Position numbers and translations under genes: made by a program. The notes under the pieces are model-generated. The model was not told the origin of the DNA and ran no database searches. It saw nothing but the letters and a program-made list of their open reading frames with translations. Positions 55,831 to 64,000 of a stretch of DNA of 64,000 nucleotides are shown here, one piece after another. Source of the DNA: Bacteroidaceae bacterium. GTDB lineage: Bacteria; Bacteroidota; Bacteroidia; Bacteroidales; Bacteroidaceae. How positions within the stretch are numbered: the first letter of the stretch is position 1; each line of letters begins with the position of its first letter. Where the stretch lies: contig JAKSLJ010000006.1 of NCBI GenBank assembly GCA_024401275.1, positions 49,276 through 113,275 on the forward strand, written 5' to 3'.

Positions 55831-56427
55831 ATGAAAAAGTTTCTTTCAAAAATCATGTTCGCAACAGTAGCAATCATTTCAGCTACAGGTTTCACATCTT
55901 GTAACAACGCCGACGATCCTATCGTTCCAGAGCAGGCAGCCGCTCAGGAGAAGCCGGATAAGAGCAACGCGGTTCCAGCTTATGGAGTAGTTCTGTCAGA
56001 CAACATCCTTGACATGTACGATGTAATGCTTGTTCTGCACAGTGGCGACCAGTCAAAGGAAGTAGTTCTGACAAAAGCCAATGCTCAATCACAAGAAAAC
56101 ATCGATGCTAAAAATATTAGGTATCAGTATTTCTATACTGAAGTAAACGGAAGGCAGGGTGTAGGCTATGTAGAAGCCAAGGTCACTCCGAAGGCAAACA
56201 TCAAGACAACCCTTGCAAGCATGCCAGAAGAAGCACTTACCATGGTCTACGGATCAGGCCCAACGAAGGCTGTATATGAAAACGGCAAATTTATGGGTGA
56301 AATAGATAAGCAGCTAATAACAGTTCGTTCACACATCCTTCCAAGCAAGATGCTGCTTGAGGACAATGGAGCAATGGTGTATGACTCTTGCGCAAAAGTC
56401 ATTGTAGCCGCTCTCTCACAGAAGTAG
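55831..56427 (+). CDS. Small orphan lipoprotein
   Basis: A 198-aa lipoprotein (lipobox GFTSC, Cys24) with an acidic Pro/Ala linker, then a beta-rich body (YGVVLSDNILDMYDVMLVLH, QYFYTEVNGRQGVGYVEAKV). No family recognised. Expressed from dyad promoter copy C; read-through past the weak hairpin at 56438 would include the clostripain-family gene. Confidence 0.72.
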   Translation: MKKFLSKIMFATVAIISATGFTSCNNADDPIVPEQAAAQEKPDKSNAVPAYGVVLSDNILDMYDVMLVLHSGDQSKEVVLTKANAQSQENIDAKNIRYQYFYTEVNGRQGVGYVEAKVTPKANIKTTLASMPEEALTMVYGSGPTKAVYENGKFMGEIDKQLITVRSHILPSKMLLEDNGAMVYDSCAKVIVAALSQK

Positions 56428-56437
56428 TAAGATGTAA

Positions 56438-56472
56438 GCCATCCGCACGCATTCGAGCATCAAGCGGATGGC
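56438..56472 (+). terminator. Intercistronic hairpin
   Basis: GCCATCCGC (56438-56446) pairs with GCGGATGGC (56464-56472), with no strong T-run after it. The stem core equals that of the terminator at 55488. Confidence 0.6.
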
Positions 56473-56494
56473 ATCTTAATTTAATGAAACTATT

Positions 56495-58249
56495 ATGAAA
56501 AGTATCAAATCCATTTTCTTTGTACTGTTGGCCCTTGTGTCTTTCAGTGCATGTTCGGACCATGATGATTTCGACATTCCGGAAGCTTCAGACAAACCGG
56601 AAGTCAAGGAGGAAGGTCCTGACTATCTTGTCATGCTGTACGCCGTTGGAGGTGGAAACCTTGATGCGGCTATCATGTCAAACATATATCAGGCTCTCGA
56701 TGTAGGCAGCAGCGACAATGTCAAGATGACTGTCCAGTTCAAGCTCTCTGCCAAAGAGCAGAAACTGTACCCTCAGTTTGACGGCACACGCCGCCTGGAT
56801 CTTGACGACAACGACCATCTTGTAGGCACAATGAAGGAGGCTGTGGCAGACTATCCTATCATCAGTAATTCTTATCAAGTGTTCGCGAAACTCTTTTCGC
56901 AATTGAAGAGTGAATCTATTGCAAATTCGCTTTACGACATGGCGAAAAGCGATGCTCTCGCAGACTTTATCTCGTGGAGCATGAATAAGCATCCTAATGC
57001 CAAGCGTACCATTCTCATCATTAGCGGTCACGGTTCAGGCTGGCAGCTGGCTAGGGACGGCAAGCAGGACAGTCGTGCCAACAAGCAGATCAGCCGTGCC
57101 ATCTTGCAGGATGACAACACAAAGGCACTCATGAGTCTTGGTTCTGTTGTTGATGGCGTCAAGAAATCGGCAGGCATGGTTGACTTGCTGTATGATGACG
57201 CTTGCCTTATGAGCATGTACGAGAATCTCTATGGTTATGCCGACTGCGCGAACTATCTGCTTGCTGCTGTAGAACAGACTCCAGGTGCTGGTGGAGACTA
57301 TTCGAAACTTATCAATGACTTAAAGAAGACTGGCACCTCCTATGCGGGACTTGAGGCTACGATGCACAACTTTGCAGACTATCTGGTTTCAGATAAATGG
57401 TGGACAAGCGGTAAACTGATAGGTTTGGGCTATGGCGGCAAATACCACGACATTGCACTTTATGACCTCTCCAAACTCCCCATCCTGACTGCTGTGCTCA
57501 ATAAGGTTGCCGATACGATGGCGAAGAAGTTTACCAGCGATGAGTCGGTGGAGCCAACAGTCAAGGGAATTACTCTCGGAGAGCATTTCTCGGGCTACAT
57601 AAACTATGCATTCACTAACTGTCAGATAGCGTACGTCAACGACTTCTATTCACTCGATTACATACCTGAGTCACTTTGCCCTTACGTAGAGGCAGACCAA
57701 TTGGAGGAGTACCCTTATGCCGCGAACTCTGTATATTTGTCAAGTCTCGTCGATTGGATGAAATATGGCGAATCTGAAAATGCACGGAATGCCCACGAGA
57801 GTTTCCCTGAGGAGTGGGCTTGGTTGCAGAGAGTAATCATTACCCAGAGCGTACCGTCATTCTCTCTCACCGACATTCTTCGTATTCTTGACAATAAGCT
57901 TACGGAGGCTGGCGCAAGGAACAATCCGTTCAAGCAGCTGAGAGCAGAGATGCTTGCGGCACTCAAGGAAGTTGGTCACATCTCATGTACTTTAGGCGAC
58001 GAAAAGCCGGGCATCGATCAGGCATACGAGTTGTGTTCGCCAGGCATTACGATAGTACCGTTCAACGATGCATATTACGACAAGGTTTCCAACACCTTCC
58101 TCAAAGAGATTCCGACATACCAAGAAGCATTGGGCATCTACCAGCAGACAGACTTCGACAGGCAGGTGGGATGGAATCGCGTACTTCAGCACATCGGCAT
58201 TTTCCCAGACCTGTTTTCTAATCCTGCACGAAACCGTGTCGGCAAGTAG
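56495..58249 (+). CDS. Clostripain-family (C11) cysteine peptidase lipoprotein
   Basis: A 584-aa lipoprotein (lipobox SFSAC, Cys20). The C11 core has PDYLVMLYAVGGGNLD, catalytic His in LIISGHGSGW and catalytic Cys in YDDACLMSMYENLY, followed by the family's AAVEQTPGAGGDY. The C-terminal 250 residues are a partner domain. Bacteroidales C11 proteases cut after Arg/Lys, often in self-activation. It acts at the cell surface or periplasm. No separate promoter box was found in the 67-bp gap upstream, so it is likely part of the dyad-controlled unit. Confidence 0.9.
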   Translation: MKSIKSIFFVLLALVSFSACSDHDDFDIPEASDKPEVKEEGPDYLVMLYAVGGGNLDAAIMSNIYQALDVGSSDNVKMTVQFKLSAKEQKLYPQFDGTRRLDLDDNDHLVGTMKEAVADYPIISNSYQVFAKLFSQLKSESIANSLYDMAKSDALADFISWSMNKHPNAKRTILIISGHGSGWQLARDGKQDSRANKQISRAILQDDNTKALMSLGSVVDGVKKSAGMVDLLYDDACLMSMYENLYGYADCANYLLAAVEQTPGAGGDYSKLINDLKKTGTSYAGLEATMHNFADYLVSDKWWTSGKLIGLGYGGKYHDIALYDLSKLPILTAVLNKVADTMAKKFTSDESVEPTVKGITLGEHFSGYINYAFTNCQIAYVNDFYSLDYIPESLCPYVEADQLEEYPYAANSVYLSSLVDWMKYGESENARNAHESFPEEWAWLQRVIITQSVPSFSLTDILRILDNKLTEAGARNNPFKQLRAEMLAALKEVGHISCTLGDEKPGIDQAYELCSPGITIVPFNDAYYDKVSNTFLKEIPTYQEALGIYQQTDFDRQVGWNRVLQHIGIFPDLFSNPARNRVGK

Positions 58250-58288
58250 ATACCCAACTTATAGATGCAATTCCCCAAGAGTTGAAGA

Positions 58289-60595
58289 TTACAACTTCAT
58301 GCTTGGCTTCAGCACATCATGACACTGTACCTTCTCAAACTTTGGCTGTGAGTATATGGCAGTGGCACGAATGTCCTCTACATTAGCACCAAACTTCACT
58401 GTGTAGCGACCGGCAGCTGTCTCCCAACATTGTGTTGCTTCGTTGAAAGAAGCGAGGTCGTAAGCAGAAACCTTCATCGTGAGTGTCTGGCTCTCGTTAG
58501 GTTTCAGTTCACGAGTCTTTGCGAATGAACGCAACTCGTTTGCTGGCTTCTCAAGACCTCCTGAAGGTGCAGAAACATAAAGCTGAACAGCTTCCTTGCC
58601 TGCTACAGAGCCAGTGTTTGTTACTGTGATTGATGCTACGAAACCGTCCTTTGTAGCCTTGACAGTTGGCTTGCTGTATGAGAATGTTGTGTAGCTCATA
58701 CCATAGCCGAAAGGATAAGAAACCTCCTTGCCAACGGTGTTGAAGTAGCGGTAACCAACATTCAGATCTTCCTTGTGGAGAGTGAAGTCATTGAACTCCT
58801 GCTTGCCATTGACGCGAACGCCGTTGCGAACATTTGGGAAATTGGCAGAAGAAGGAACATCTGATAGTGCGATAGGCCATGTCATGGTGAGCTTGCCTGA
58901 AGGAGTAGCCTTGCCAGTGAGAACATCCGCTACAGAATAGCCGCCTTCCTGTCCTGGCTGCCATGCGAGGAGAATTGCGTCTGGCTTGCCCTTCCAGGAA
59001 GCTGTCTCGAGGACATTACCCATGTTCAGAATCACAACCACCTTCTTGTTCTTCAGATGGAAAGCAGAGCACACATTGCCAATGAGCTGCTGTTCCACCT
59101 CAGTGAGGTTGAAATCGTCTGCCTCCTTGCGATCGCTACCTTCACCTGCCTGACGACCGATGGTAATGATAGCCATCTCCGACTCCTCTGCCTGAGAATT
59201 GATGATGTCGCGAGAGAGTGAAAGTTCAGGTAACATTGCCTTGCCCCAGAACCATCCGTGGTGAGGAACTGCAGCAGAAAGATTGTCCTGATAGCTCTTG
59301 TAGCTCTTATAGACATTGGCGAGCTTCTCGTTTACCTGAAGTCCAGCTTCGTTGAGTCCTGTCATCATGTCGATAGTGTAAGCCTTGTTCACATCGCCCG
59401 AGCCAGTGCCACCAGCTATGAAATCGTATGATGTGATGCCGAATACAGACACTTTCTTGATGTCCTTCATCGGGAGAGTGTTTGCTGTGTTCTTGAGAAG
59501 CACCATACCTTCGTTTGCGCTCTGTCGTGTTACGGCTGCGTGAGCCTTGAGGTCTGGCTTGTTGCTGTACTTGTAGTTGCGGTATTTAGGGGTCTTGAGA
59601 AGGTATTCAAGGATTCGCTTTACGCAGATGTCAAGGTCAGCTTCCTTGAGTTCGCCACTCTTAACCTTGTTGATGATCTCCTGTGTCTGAGCCTGTGTAC
59701 CAGGTTCCATAAGGTCATTGCCAGCCATGATCTGAGCGGCAGTGTTGCGCTGTCCTGTCCAGTCAGTCATCACGATGCCCTTGTATCCCCATTCGTCGCG
59801 AAGGATAGTGGTAAGGAGGTCGCGGCTTTCCTGAGTGAAAGGACCGTTCAGACGGTTGTATGAAGACATTACTGTCCATGGGTCAGATTCCTTTACGGCA
59901 ATCTCGAAGCCCTTGAGGTAAATCTCACGAAGAGCACGCTGAGAGATTACCTCATCAACCTCCGTTCTTCTTGTTTCCTGAGAGTTGCCGGCATAGTGCT
60001 TGATGGAAGTTCCGACGCCTTGGCTCTGAATACCACGCACATATGCAGCGGCAATCTTTCCTGTTACGAAAGGATCCTCTGAGTAATACTCGAAGTTGCG
60101 ACCACATAGAGGAGAGCGATGGATGTTCATGCCCGGAGCGAGGAGAACATCGCAGCCATATTCGAGCACTTCGTTGCCGATAGCCTTGCCCACTTCCTCT
60201 ACAAGCTCCTGGTTCCATGTGCAGGCAAGTGCTGTTCCTACAGGGAAACCTGTGCAGTAGTAGGTGTTGCTATCGTTGCGTCTCGTAGGATTGATACGAA
60301 CACCAGCAGGACCGTCGGTAAGGATGGAAGCAGGAATTCCGAGACGAGCTATTGGCTGTGTTGTACCAGCAGCACCAGGAACGAGGTCAGCGTGAGCGCC
60401 AACCATACCGTTATTACCATCTTGGTTTCCACCTGTAGAACCCTGACGACTGGTACCTACCACGATTGTTGCTTTTTCCTCAAGAGTCATCGCCTTGAGA
60501 ATTTCGTCCACGTTGTTTGGTTGCAGTTTTAGTTGGGCATTAGCAGATGTAAAGCCAACAAGCAGCATGGCTGCCGAGAAGAGGATTTTTTTCAT
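58289..60595 (-). CDS. GH3 beta-glucosidase
   Basis: A 768-aa exported glycoside hydrolase (signal MKKILFSAAMLLVGFTSANA). GH3 N-terminal barrel: TDGPAGVR, LAPGMNIHRSPLCGRNFEYY, IKHYAGN, and nucleophile Asp278 in GIVMTDW. The GH3 C-terminal domain and a fibronectin-III-like end (VQLYVSAP) follow. It splits terminal beta-linked glucose (or xylose) from oligosaccharides; substrate not determined. Monocistronic and convergent with the C11 gene. Confidence 0.95.
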   Translation of the reverse strand: MKKILFSAAMLLVGFTSANAQLKLQPNNVDEILKAMTLEEKATIVVGTSRQGSTGGNQDGNNGMVGAHADLVPGAAGTTQPIARLGIPASILTDGPAGVRINPTRRNDSNTYYCTGFPVGTALACTWNQELVEEVGKAIGNEVLEYGCDVLLAPGMNIHRSPLCGRNFEYYSEDPFVTGKIAAAYVRGIQSQGVGTSIKHYAGNSQETRRTEVDEVISQRALREIYLKGFEIAVKESDPWTVMSSYNRLNGPFTQESRDLLTTILRDEWGYKGIVMTDWTGQRNTAAQIMAGNDLMEPGTQAQTQEIINKVKSGELKEADLDICVKRILEYLLKTPKYRNYKYSNKPDLKAHAAVTRQSANEGMVLLKNTANTLPMKDIKKVSVFGITSYDFIAGGTGSGDVNKAYTIDMMTGLNEAGLQVNEKLANVYKSYKSYQDNLSAAVPHHGWFWGKAMLPELSLSRDIINSQAEESEMAIITIGRQAGEGSDRKEADDFNLTEVEQQLIGNVCSAFHLKNKKVVVILNMGNVLETASWKGKPDAILLAWQPGQEGGYSVADVLTGKATPSGKLTMTWPIALSDVPSSANFPNVRNGVRVNGKQEFNDFTLHKEDLNVGYRYFNTVGKEVSYPFGYGMSYTTFSYSKPTVKATKDGFVASITVTNTGSVAGKEAVQLYVSAPSGGLEKPANELRSFAKTRELKPNESQTLTMKVSAYDLASFNEATQCWETAAGRYTVKFGANVEDIRATAIYSQPKFEKVQCHDVLKPSMKL

Positions 60596-60845
60596 GTATT
60601 TGGTTTTAAGATTAAGAATTCATGTGGCAAAATTAACGAATTTTCTTCATATATGCAAATATTATTGAAATAATATCCTGTTTTGCTCCGCCCAAGCCGA
60701 AAGTCAAGGGAAAACTTGTTGGTTTGTTGGTGTTTGTTGGTGGTTTTTGCATTTTCGCGTAGTGTTTATTCTGCTATTAAGTGAATTTTTGTTTCAAAAT
60801 TTCGTTTTTTATGTACAATTTCTTACGATAATCTCATTTTTTTTG

Positions 60846-60853
60846 TATTTTTG
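60846..60853 (+). promoter_or_regulatory. Promoter -7 box of the DUF4105 gene
   Basis: TATTTTTG at 60846-60853, about 32 bp before the ATG at 60885. The 60596-60884 gap also holds the T/G repeat copy at 60699-60750. Confidence 0.5.
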
Positions 60854-60884
60854 CACCGATTTTCAATGATTATAGTGTAAAAAG

Positions 60885-62027
60885 ATGACAAGACAGACTC
60901 TGACATTTGTGGCTATATGGCTATTCTCTTGCCTGTGTGGTTATGCACAGGGAGAGGAAAATCTGTTGGAGAATCCCGATGAAGATTTTGTCATCGCTTC
61001 AGTCATCGTGGCATCATCCGGAGAGGAAATTTACTCGGAAGTGGGACATGCTAGCCTTAGACTCCAATGTCCGGAACATAATCTCGACTTCGTGTTCAGC
61101 GAGGAGTCGGAGGATGTGAGCCATAAGGTGTTGCAGTTCTTTGCCGGAAATCTCAAGATGGGCGTGAGGGCGGTGCCTACACGGAAGTGCATAAATGAGT
61201 ATGCGGAAGATAGTCGTGGACTGCTGGAATATAAGCTCAATCTGCCTATAAAGGTGAAGCAGCGATTGTGGCAGCAGATGGATGAACGACTGGAGGAAGA
61301 CGACATTCCATACGACTTCTTGAATAATGGTTGCGCGGTATCTGTGCTTTCATGGCTGGAGGAGGCTATTGATACAGATAGTTTACAGTATGCAGAATGG
61401 CCTGAATATTATGATATGACTCGAAGGGAAATAGTCTCGAATAATGTCATGAGTCCGTGGGGGCATGTTTTTTTCACGATATTCATTGCTGGCGATTGCA
61501 ACGATCCTGATGTAAGCAAAAGCGCAAAGGTGGTGCTCCCAAAGGATTTGGTCGAGGTGCTTGGTAAAGCGAAAGCATACGGCCGACCATTGCTGAACGG
61601 CAAGCCGACAACCTTGCTCAAGCCGACAAGGGAAGTGCGATATTCATGGTTCACGCCTGATATGTTAGCCATCATCTTGTTGCTGATTGCCATTGCAAAT
61701 GTGTTTGTGCGAAAAGCATTGCTGCGGATTCCAGTGTTGGCTATTGGTGCTGCGATAGGATGTTTTGTCCTGTATCTCGTGTGCTTCTCTGATCTCACAT
61801 GCACCGAATGGAACTGGCTCGTCGTGCCATTCTTCCCATTGCCACTCCTTGCATGGAAATGGCGAAAGCATTGGGCTCTCCCGATGGCGGCAATCTGTAT
61901 AGCTTGGTCGATAGCGATGTTAGCAAGTCCTCATGAGTTGGAGGATATGGCGTTGATAACTATTGCGGTAGCAACCGCAGTCACATATTTCGAAATTCAT
62001 AAATCATCAAAACCCCTTAAGGTATGA
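60885..62027 (+). CDS. DUF4105 (Lnb N-terminal periplasmic) membrane protein
   Basis: A 380-aa protein with a signal peptide (ending GYAQGEE). The DUF4105 domain (30-230) has the conserved SEVGHASLRL, FAGNLKMGVR, and PYDFLNNGCAVSVLSWLEE. Four transmembrane helices follow (from SWFTPDMLAIILLLIAIANV to the end). Such domains are papain-like in fold; the His and Cys here fit, but activity is unproven. Stop overlaps the next start (ATGA). Confidence 0.85.
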   Translation: MTRQTLTFVAIWLFSCLCGYAQGEENLLENPDEDFVIASVIVASSGEEIYSEVGHASLRLQCPEHNLDFVFSEESEDVSHKVLQFFAGNLKMGVRAVPTRKCINEYAEDSRGLLEYKLNLPIKVKQRLWQQMDERLEEDDIPYDFLNNGCAVSVLSWLEEAIDTDSLQYAEWPEYYDMTRREIVSNNVMSPWGHVFFTIFIAGDCNDPDVSKSAKVVLPKDLVEVLGKAKAYGRPLLNGKPTTLLKPTREVRYSWFTPDMLAIILLLIAIANVFVRKALLRIPVLAIGAAIGCFVLYLVCFSDLTCTEWNWLVVPFFPLPLLAWKWRKHWALPMAAICIAWSIAMLASPHELEDMALITIAVATAVTYFEIHKSSKPLKV

Positions 62028-63007
62028 AGAAATTAAATTTGTTAAGACGACTATCTGTTTTGGTCGTGATGTTTGCTTTAGGCAGTTTGACTGCTATGGC
62101 AGCAAACTATAAAGATTTCTATTCTAAAGTAACAGTGAAATCTACAGGTAACGGAAAAGTGTACGTTTCTTACAAAGAGAAGGCAGAAGCACCTGAATTT
62201 GCTGACGAATCAACAGCAGAAAGTGGAGCTGACAACAAAGCAGCAATTACGATGAATCACAGCTATTATTTAAGTACACAACCTGAAGAAGGTTACGTTT
62301 GGGAAGGTTTGTACAATAATGAAGAATGTACAGAAAAAGTGACAGTTAAGGACAATTCATTTATTGTTCCTGCTCAAACTAATGTAGATGATGCTACATA
62401 CACTTACTACGCAAAATTCGTTCTTGGTGTAGATGCTAACCTTACAATTAAGGCAGGCAAGTATGGTACTTTCGTAGCTCCATACGACGTTACTCTTCCT
62501 GAGGGTGTTACTGCTTATATCGTGACTGTAGAAGAAGATAAGGCAAAACTCACTGCACTTGATTTGAAAGATAGAATTCTTCCTGCTGGCAATCCAGTCA
62601 TCGTAAAGAGCGATGCAGATGTAAACGAATCATACTTAGGTTTGCCAACAGAAGAAGTGTCAGTAACAAAGAATGGTCTCGTAGGTTTCTACCAGTCAGG
62701 CACTGAGGTTCCTGCTGGCGCTTATGTCCTCCAGACGCAGAACGGAAAGCAGTGCTTCTACAAGGTTGGTGATACTGTGGTAACTGGTGTGAAGAACCGC
62801 TGCTATCTTCCTGCTCCTGCCACAAATGAAGCTCGTATCAGCATTGTGCTTGAAGATGATGCTGCTACTGCCGTAAAAGGTGTTAATGCGGAAGCTATTC
62901 CTGCTGAATACTATTCTGCAAACGGCATGAAGGTTGCAGCTCCTCAGAAGGGCATGAACATCGTCAAGATGGCTGATGGCTCTGCAAAGAAGATCATTGT
63001 TAAATAA
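62024..63007 (+). CDS. Secreted protein with conserved C-terminal tail
   Basis: A 327-aa exported protein (signal ending SLTAMAAN) translationally coupled to the DUF4105 gene. Two beta-rich parts: residues 28-135 (STGNGKVYVSYKEKAEAP, HSYYLSTQPEEGYVWEGLYN) and 135-270 (KAGKYGTFVAPYDVTLPEGV, then KDRILPAGNPVIVK), typical of Prevotella surface proteins. The tail YSANGMKVAAPQKGMNIVKM then ADGSAKKIIVK matches that at 40280. No enzymatic motif. Confidence 0.72.
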   Translation: MKKLNLLRRLSVLVVMFALGSLTAMAANYKDFYSKVTVKSTGNGKVYVSYKEKAEAPEFADESTAESGADNKAAITMNHSYYLSTQPEEGYVWEGLYNNEECTEKVTVKDNSFIVPAQTNVDDATYTYYAKFVLGVDANLTIKAGKYGTFVAPYDVTLPEGVTAYIVTVEEDKAKLTALDLKDRILPAGNPVIVKSDADVNESYLGLPTEEVSVTKNGLVGFYQSGTEVPAGAYVLQTQNGKQCFYKVGDTVVTGVKNRCYLPAPATNEARISIVLEDDAATAVKGVNAEAIPAEYYSANGMKVAAPQKGMNIVKMADGSAKKIIVK

Positions 63008-63026
63008 TTATTAACCCTGTAGTAAA

Positions 63027-63191
63027 ATGAATAAGAAGATATATATTGCTCCTGTATCGGAAGTGGTGATGATTGAGACTTTGCAGTTCATTGCTGACAG
63101 TATTCCAATGGATGATACTACTCCTGCCGACGGAAGCGGAATGGAATCTAAGGCTGTTGGCTTTATCGTCGATGACGATGAAGAACTGTAA
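63027..63191 (+). CDS. Small acidic peptide, 54 aa
   Basis: MNKKIYIAPVSEVVMIETLQ, then a middle FIADSIPMDDTTPADGSG and an acidic end VGFIVDDDEEL. It starts 19 bp after the secreted-protein stop, so it is the third gene of that transcript. No signal peptide. The KKIYIAPxxEVVxxE start recurs in small Bacteroidales ORFs of unknown role. It could be a precursor peptide, but no modifying enzyme is nearby. Confidence 0.55.
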   Translation: MNKKIYIAPVSEVVMIETLQFIADSIPMDDTTPADGSGMESKAVGFIVDDDEEL

Positions 63192-63410
63192 TTAAGCCAG
63201 TGGAATAATATGAAAACTCCCTTTTTTACACGAGTCCCTTGAAGAGATAGTGTGAGAAAACTTGTTCGTTTGTTTGCGTTTATGCGGAAAAAATGCGGAA
63301 TTGTTTTTTCCGAATGGCACTTCGCGGTGGGATCAACTCGAAGGGCGTCGCAAAACGCGACTCCCCTTTAAACTGGATTCCCATTTTGGGAATGCAGATG
63401 CCGGAGCTTC

Positions 63411-63535
63411 TCCAAGATTATATGTAGCTCAAAGAAACTGGTAAGAAATAAAAGAAACTTACTGAGCGACGAACCCTGCATTATAGCCGCCCCTTATCAA
63501 GGGGCTCTAAATCTTTGAGCAAAAAACGAAGAAAA
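63411..63535 (-). repeat. Dispersed 135-bp repeat, inverted copy
   Basis: Near-identical on the minus strand to 38697-38832, including CCCCTTGATAAGGGG and GGCGGCTATAATGCAGGG. Small differences lie mainly in the middle (TCGTCGCT versus TACTTCGT). The 63192-64000 stretch has no credible gene. Confidence 0.8.
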
Positions 63536-63560
63536 TCTTTGATAACAATGACGCTCTTGT

Positions 63561-63641
63561 TGGAAACGACGCCCCACGGCGTCGTTAAACCGCCGCAAAG
63601 CAAACATCGCCCATTAACGACGCTATGGGGCGTCGTTTCCA
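63561..63641. repeat. Inverted-repeat element TGGAAACGACGCCCC, copy 2
   Basis: Same arms as 53443-53536: TGGAAACGACGCCCCACGGC and CTATGGGGCGTCGTTTCCA around a shorter centre. Flanks differ from copy 1 apart from the TTAAACCGCCGCA inner shared block. Confidence 0.8.
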
Positions 63642-63881
63642 AAGTCGCTAAGAAATTTGTTTTTCCTGTTTATCTCGTTTTTTGTTTTAATAATCTACGG
63701 GTGGAAAGTGTGAAAATGCCACCAAAAAAGTGACCAAAAAGTAACCAAAAAAGTAACCAGAAAAGCCGAATGAGGAAAATTTTCGCTGCTTCGGAGAGCG
63801 TTTTCTGGTCATTTTTCCCGATTTTGGCATGATTTGGAGGGTGGGCGAAAAACTTTTTTCTTGATGTCTATTAAGAAATTG

Positions 63882-64000
63882 GCGCCCTACAACTCGCCGC
63901 AAAACAAAAAAAACGGGCTGTAAGCCCAATCAGCACCTAGCCCAGGGGCAAGCGAAGCGACACCCTGGGTTATAGTTAAGCGGCATTGGAGCGCCCTACA
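63882..64000. repeat. Palindromic repeat cluster at window end
   Basis: GCGCCCTACA at 63882-63891 recurs at 63991-64000, 109 bp apart. Between are GGGCT-gta-AGCCC (63915-63927) and CCCAGGG..CCCTGGG (63941-63969). The order resembles the arms of the 16531-16768 element. Upstream at 63715-63765 is a short AACCAAAAAAGT tandem. Confidence 0.65.

Noticed and set aside
63262-63444. 60-aa ORF
   Set aside because: Spans dispersed repeat sequence and lacks a ribosome-binding context.
63687-63929. 80-aa minus-strand ORF
   Set aside because: It consists of translated AACCAAAAAAGT tandem and repeat sequence; no homology signal seen.

Overview
The window looks like chromosomal DNA from a Prevotella-type member of the Bacteroidales. 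Three things suggest this: the Bacteroidetes -7 promoter box TAnnTTTG occurs before most genes, secreted proteins and lipoproteins have typical Bacteroidales signals (SSCQQD, GFTSC, LLTGC), and the gene families (GPH symporter with GH10 xylanase, alpha-2-macroglobulin with DUF1573, DUF4105, FISUMP-like proteins) are those of rumen or gut Bacteroidales. No rRNA, intact tRNA, CRISPR array, transposase or integrase was found.

1-20.9 kb is mostly core and metabolic. A minus-strand run holds a very large alpha-2-macroglobulin-like protein, a DUF1573 protein and MeaB. A plus-strand xylan cluster follows (SGNH esterase, GPH symporter, GH10 xylanase). Next come a CDP-glycerol-type transferase, a hydrolase fused to a decayed nucleotidase domain, a FISUMP-like surface gene pair with an orphan paralogue fragment, a palindrome-rich non-coding block, a PIN toxin-antitoxin pair, dnaK, and a QueD-like protein with a zinc ribbon but no catalytic cysteine.

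21-53 kb is a defence and accessory region. It holds a 1419-aa nuclease-STAND protein in line with a complete type III restriction-modification operon, a divergent RloA/RloB (AbiL-like) pair, and a four-gene operon of EVE-like/nuclease, M48 protease with TerB-like tail, AddB-like nuclease and AddA-like helicase-nuclease. Beside it lies a WYL regulator whose two flanking genes carry the same promoter-operator at identical spacing. Two 92%-identical zinc-ribbon genes in direct orientation bracket the 21.4-39.0 kb part.

53-64 kb is cell-surface and secreted biology: two orphan lipoproteins, a clostripain-family lipoprotein, a GH3 beta-glucosidase, a DUF4105 membrane protein, a secreted protein and a small acidic peptide. 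The two orphan lipoproteins and the phosphatase-like lipoprotein at 37.2-38.4 kb share a long dyad exactly 59 bp upstream of the -7 box, which implies one regulon. Several dispersed repeat families occur in this section.

The best candidates for an undescribed system are the EVE/M48/AddB/AddA operon with its WYL neighbourhood and the three-promoter lipoprotein regulon. All function calls rest on reading motifs; no database search was run.
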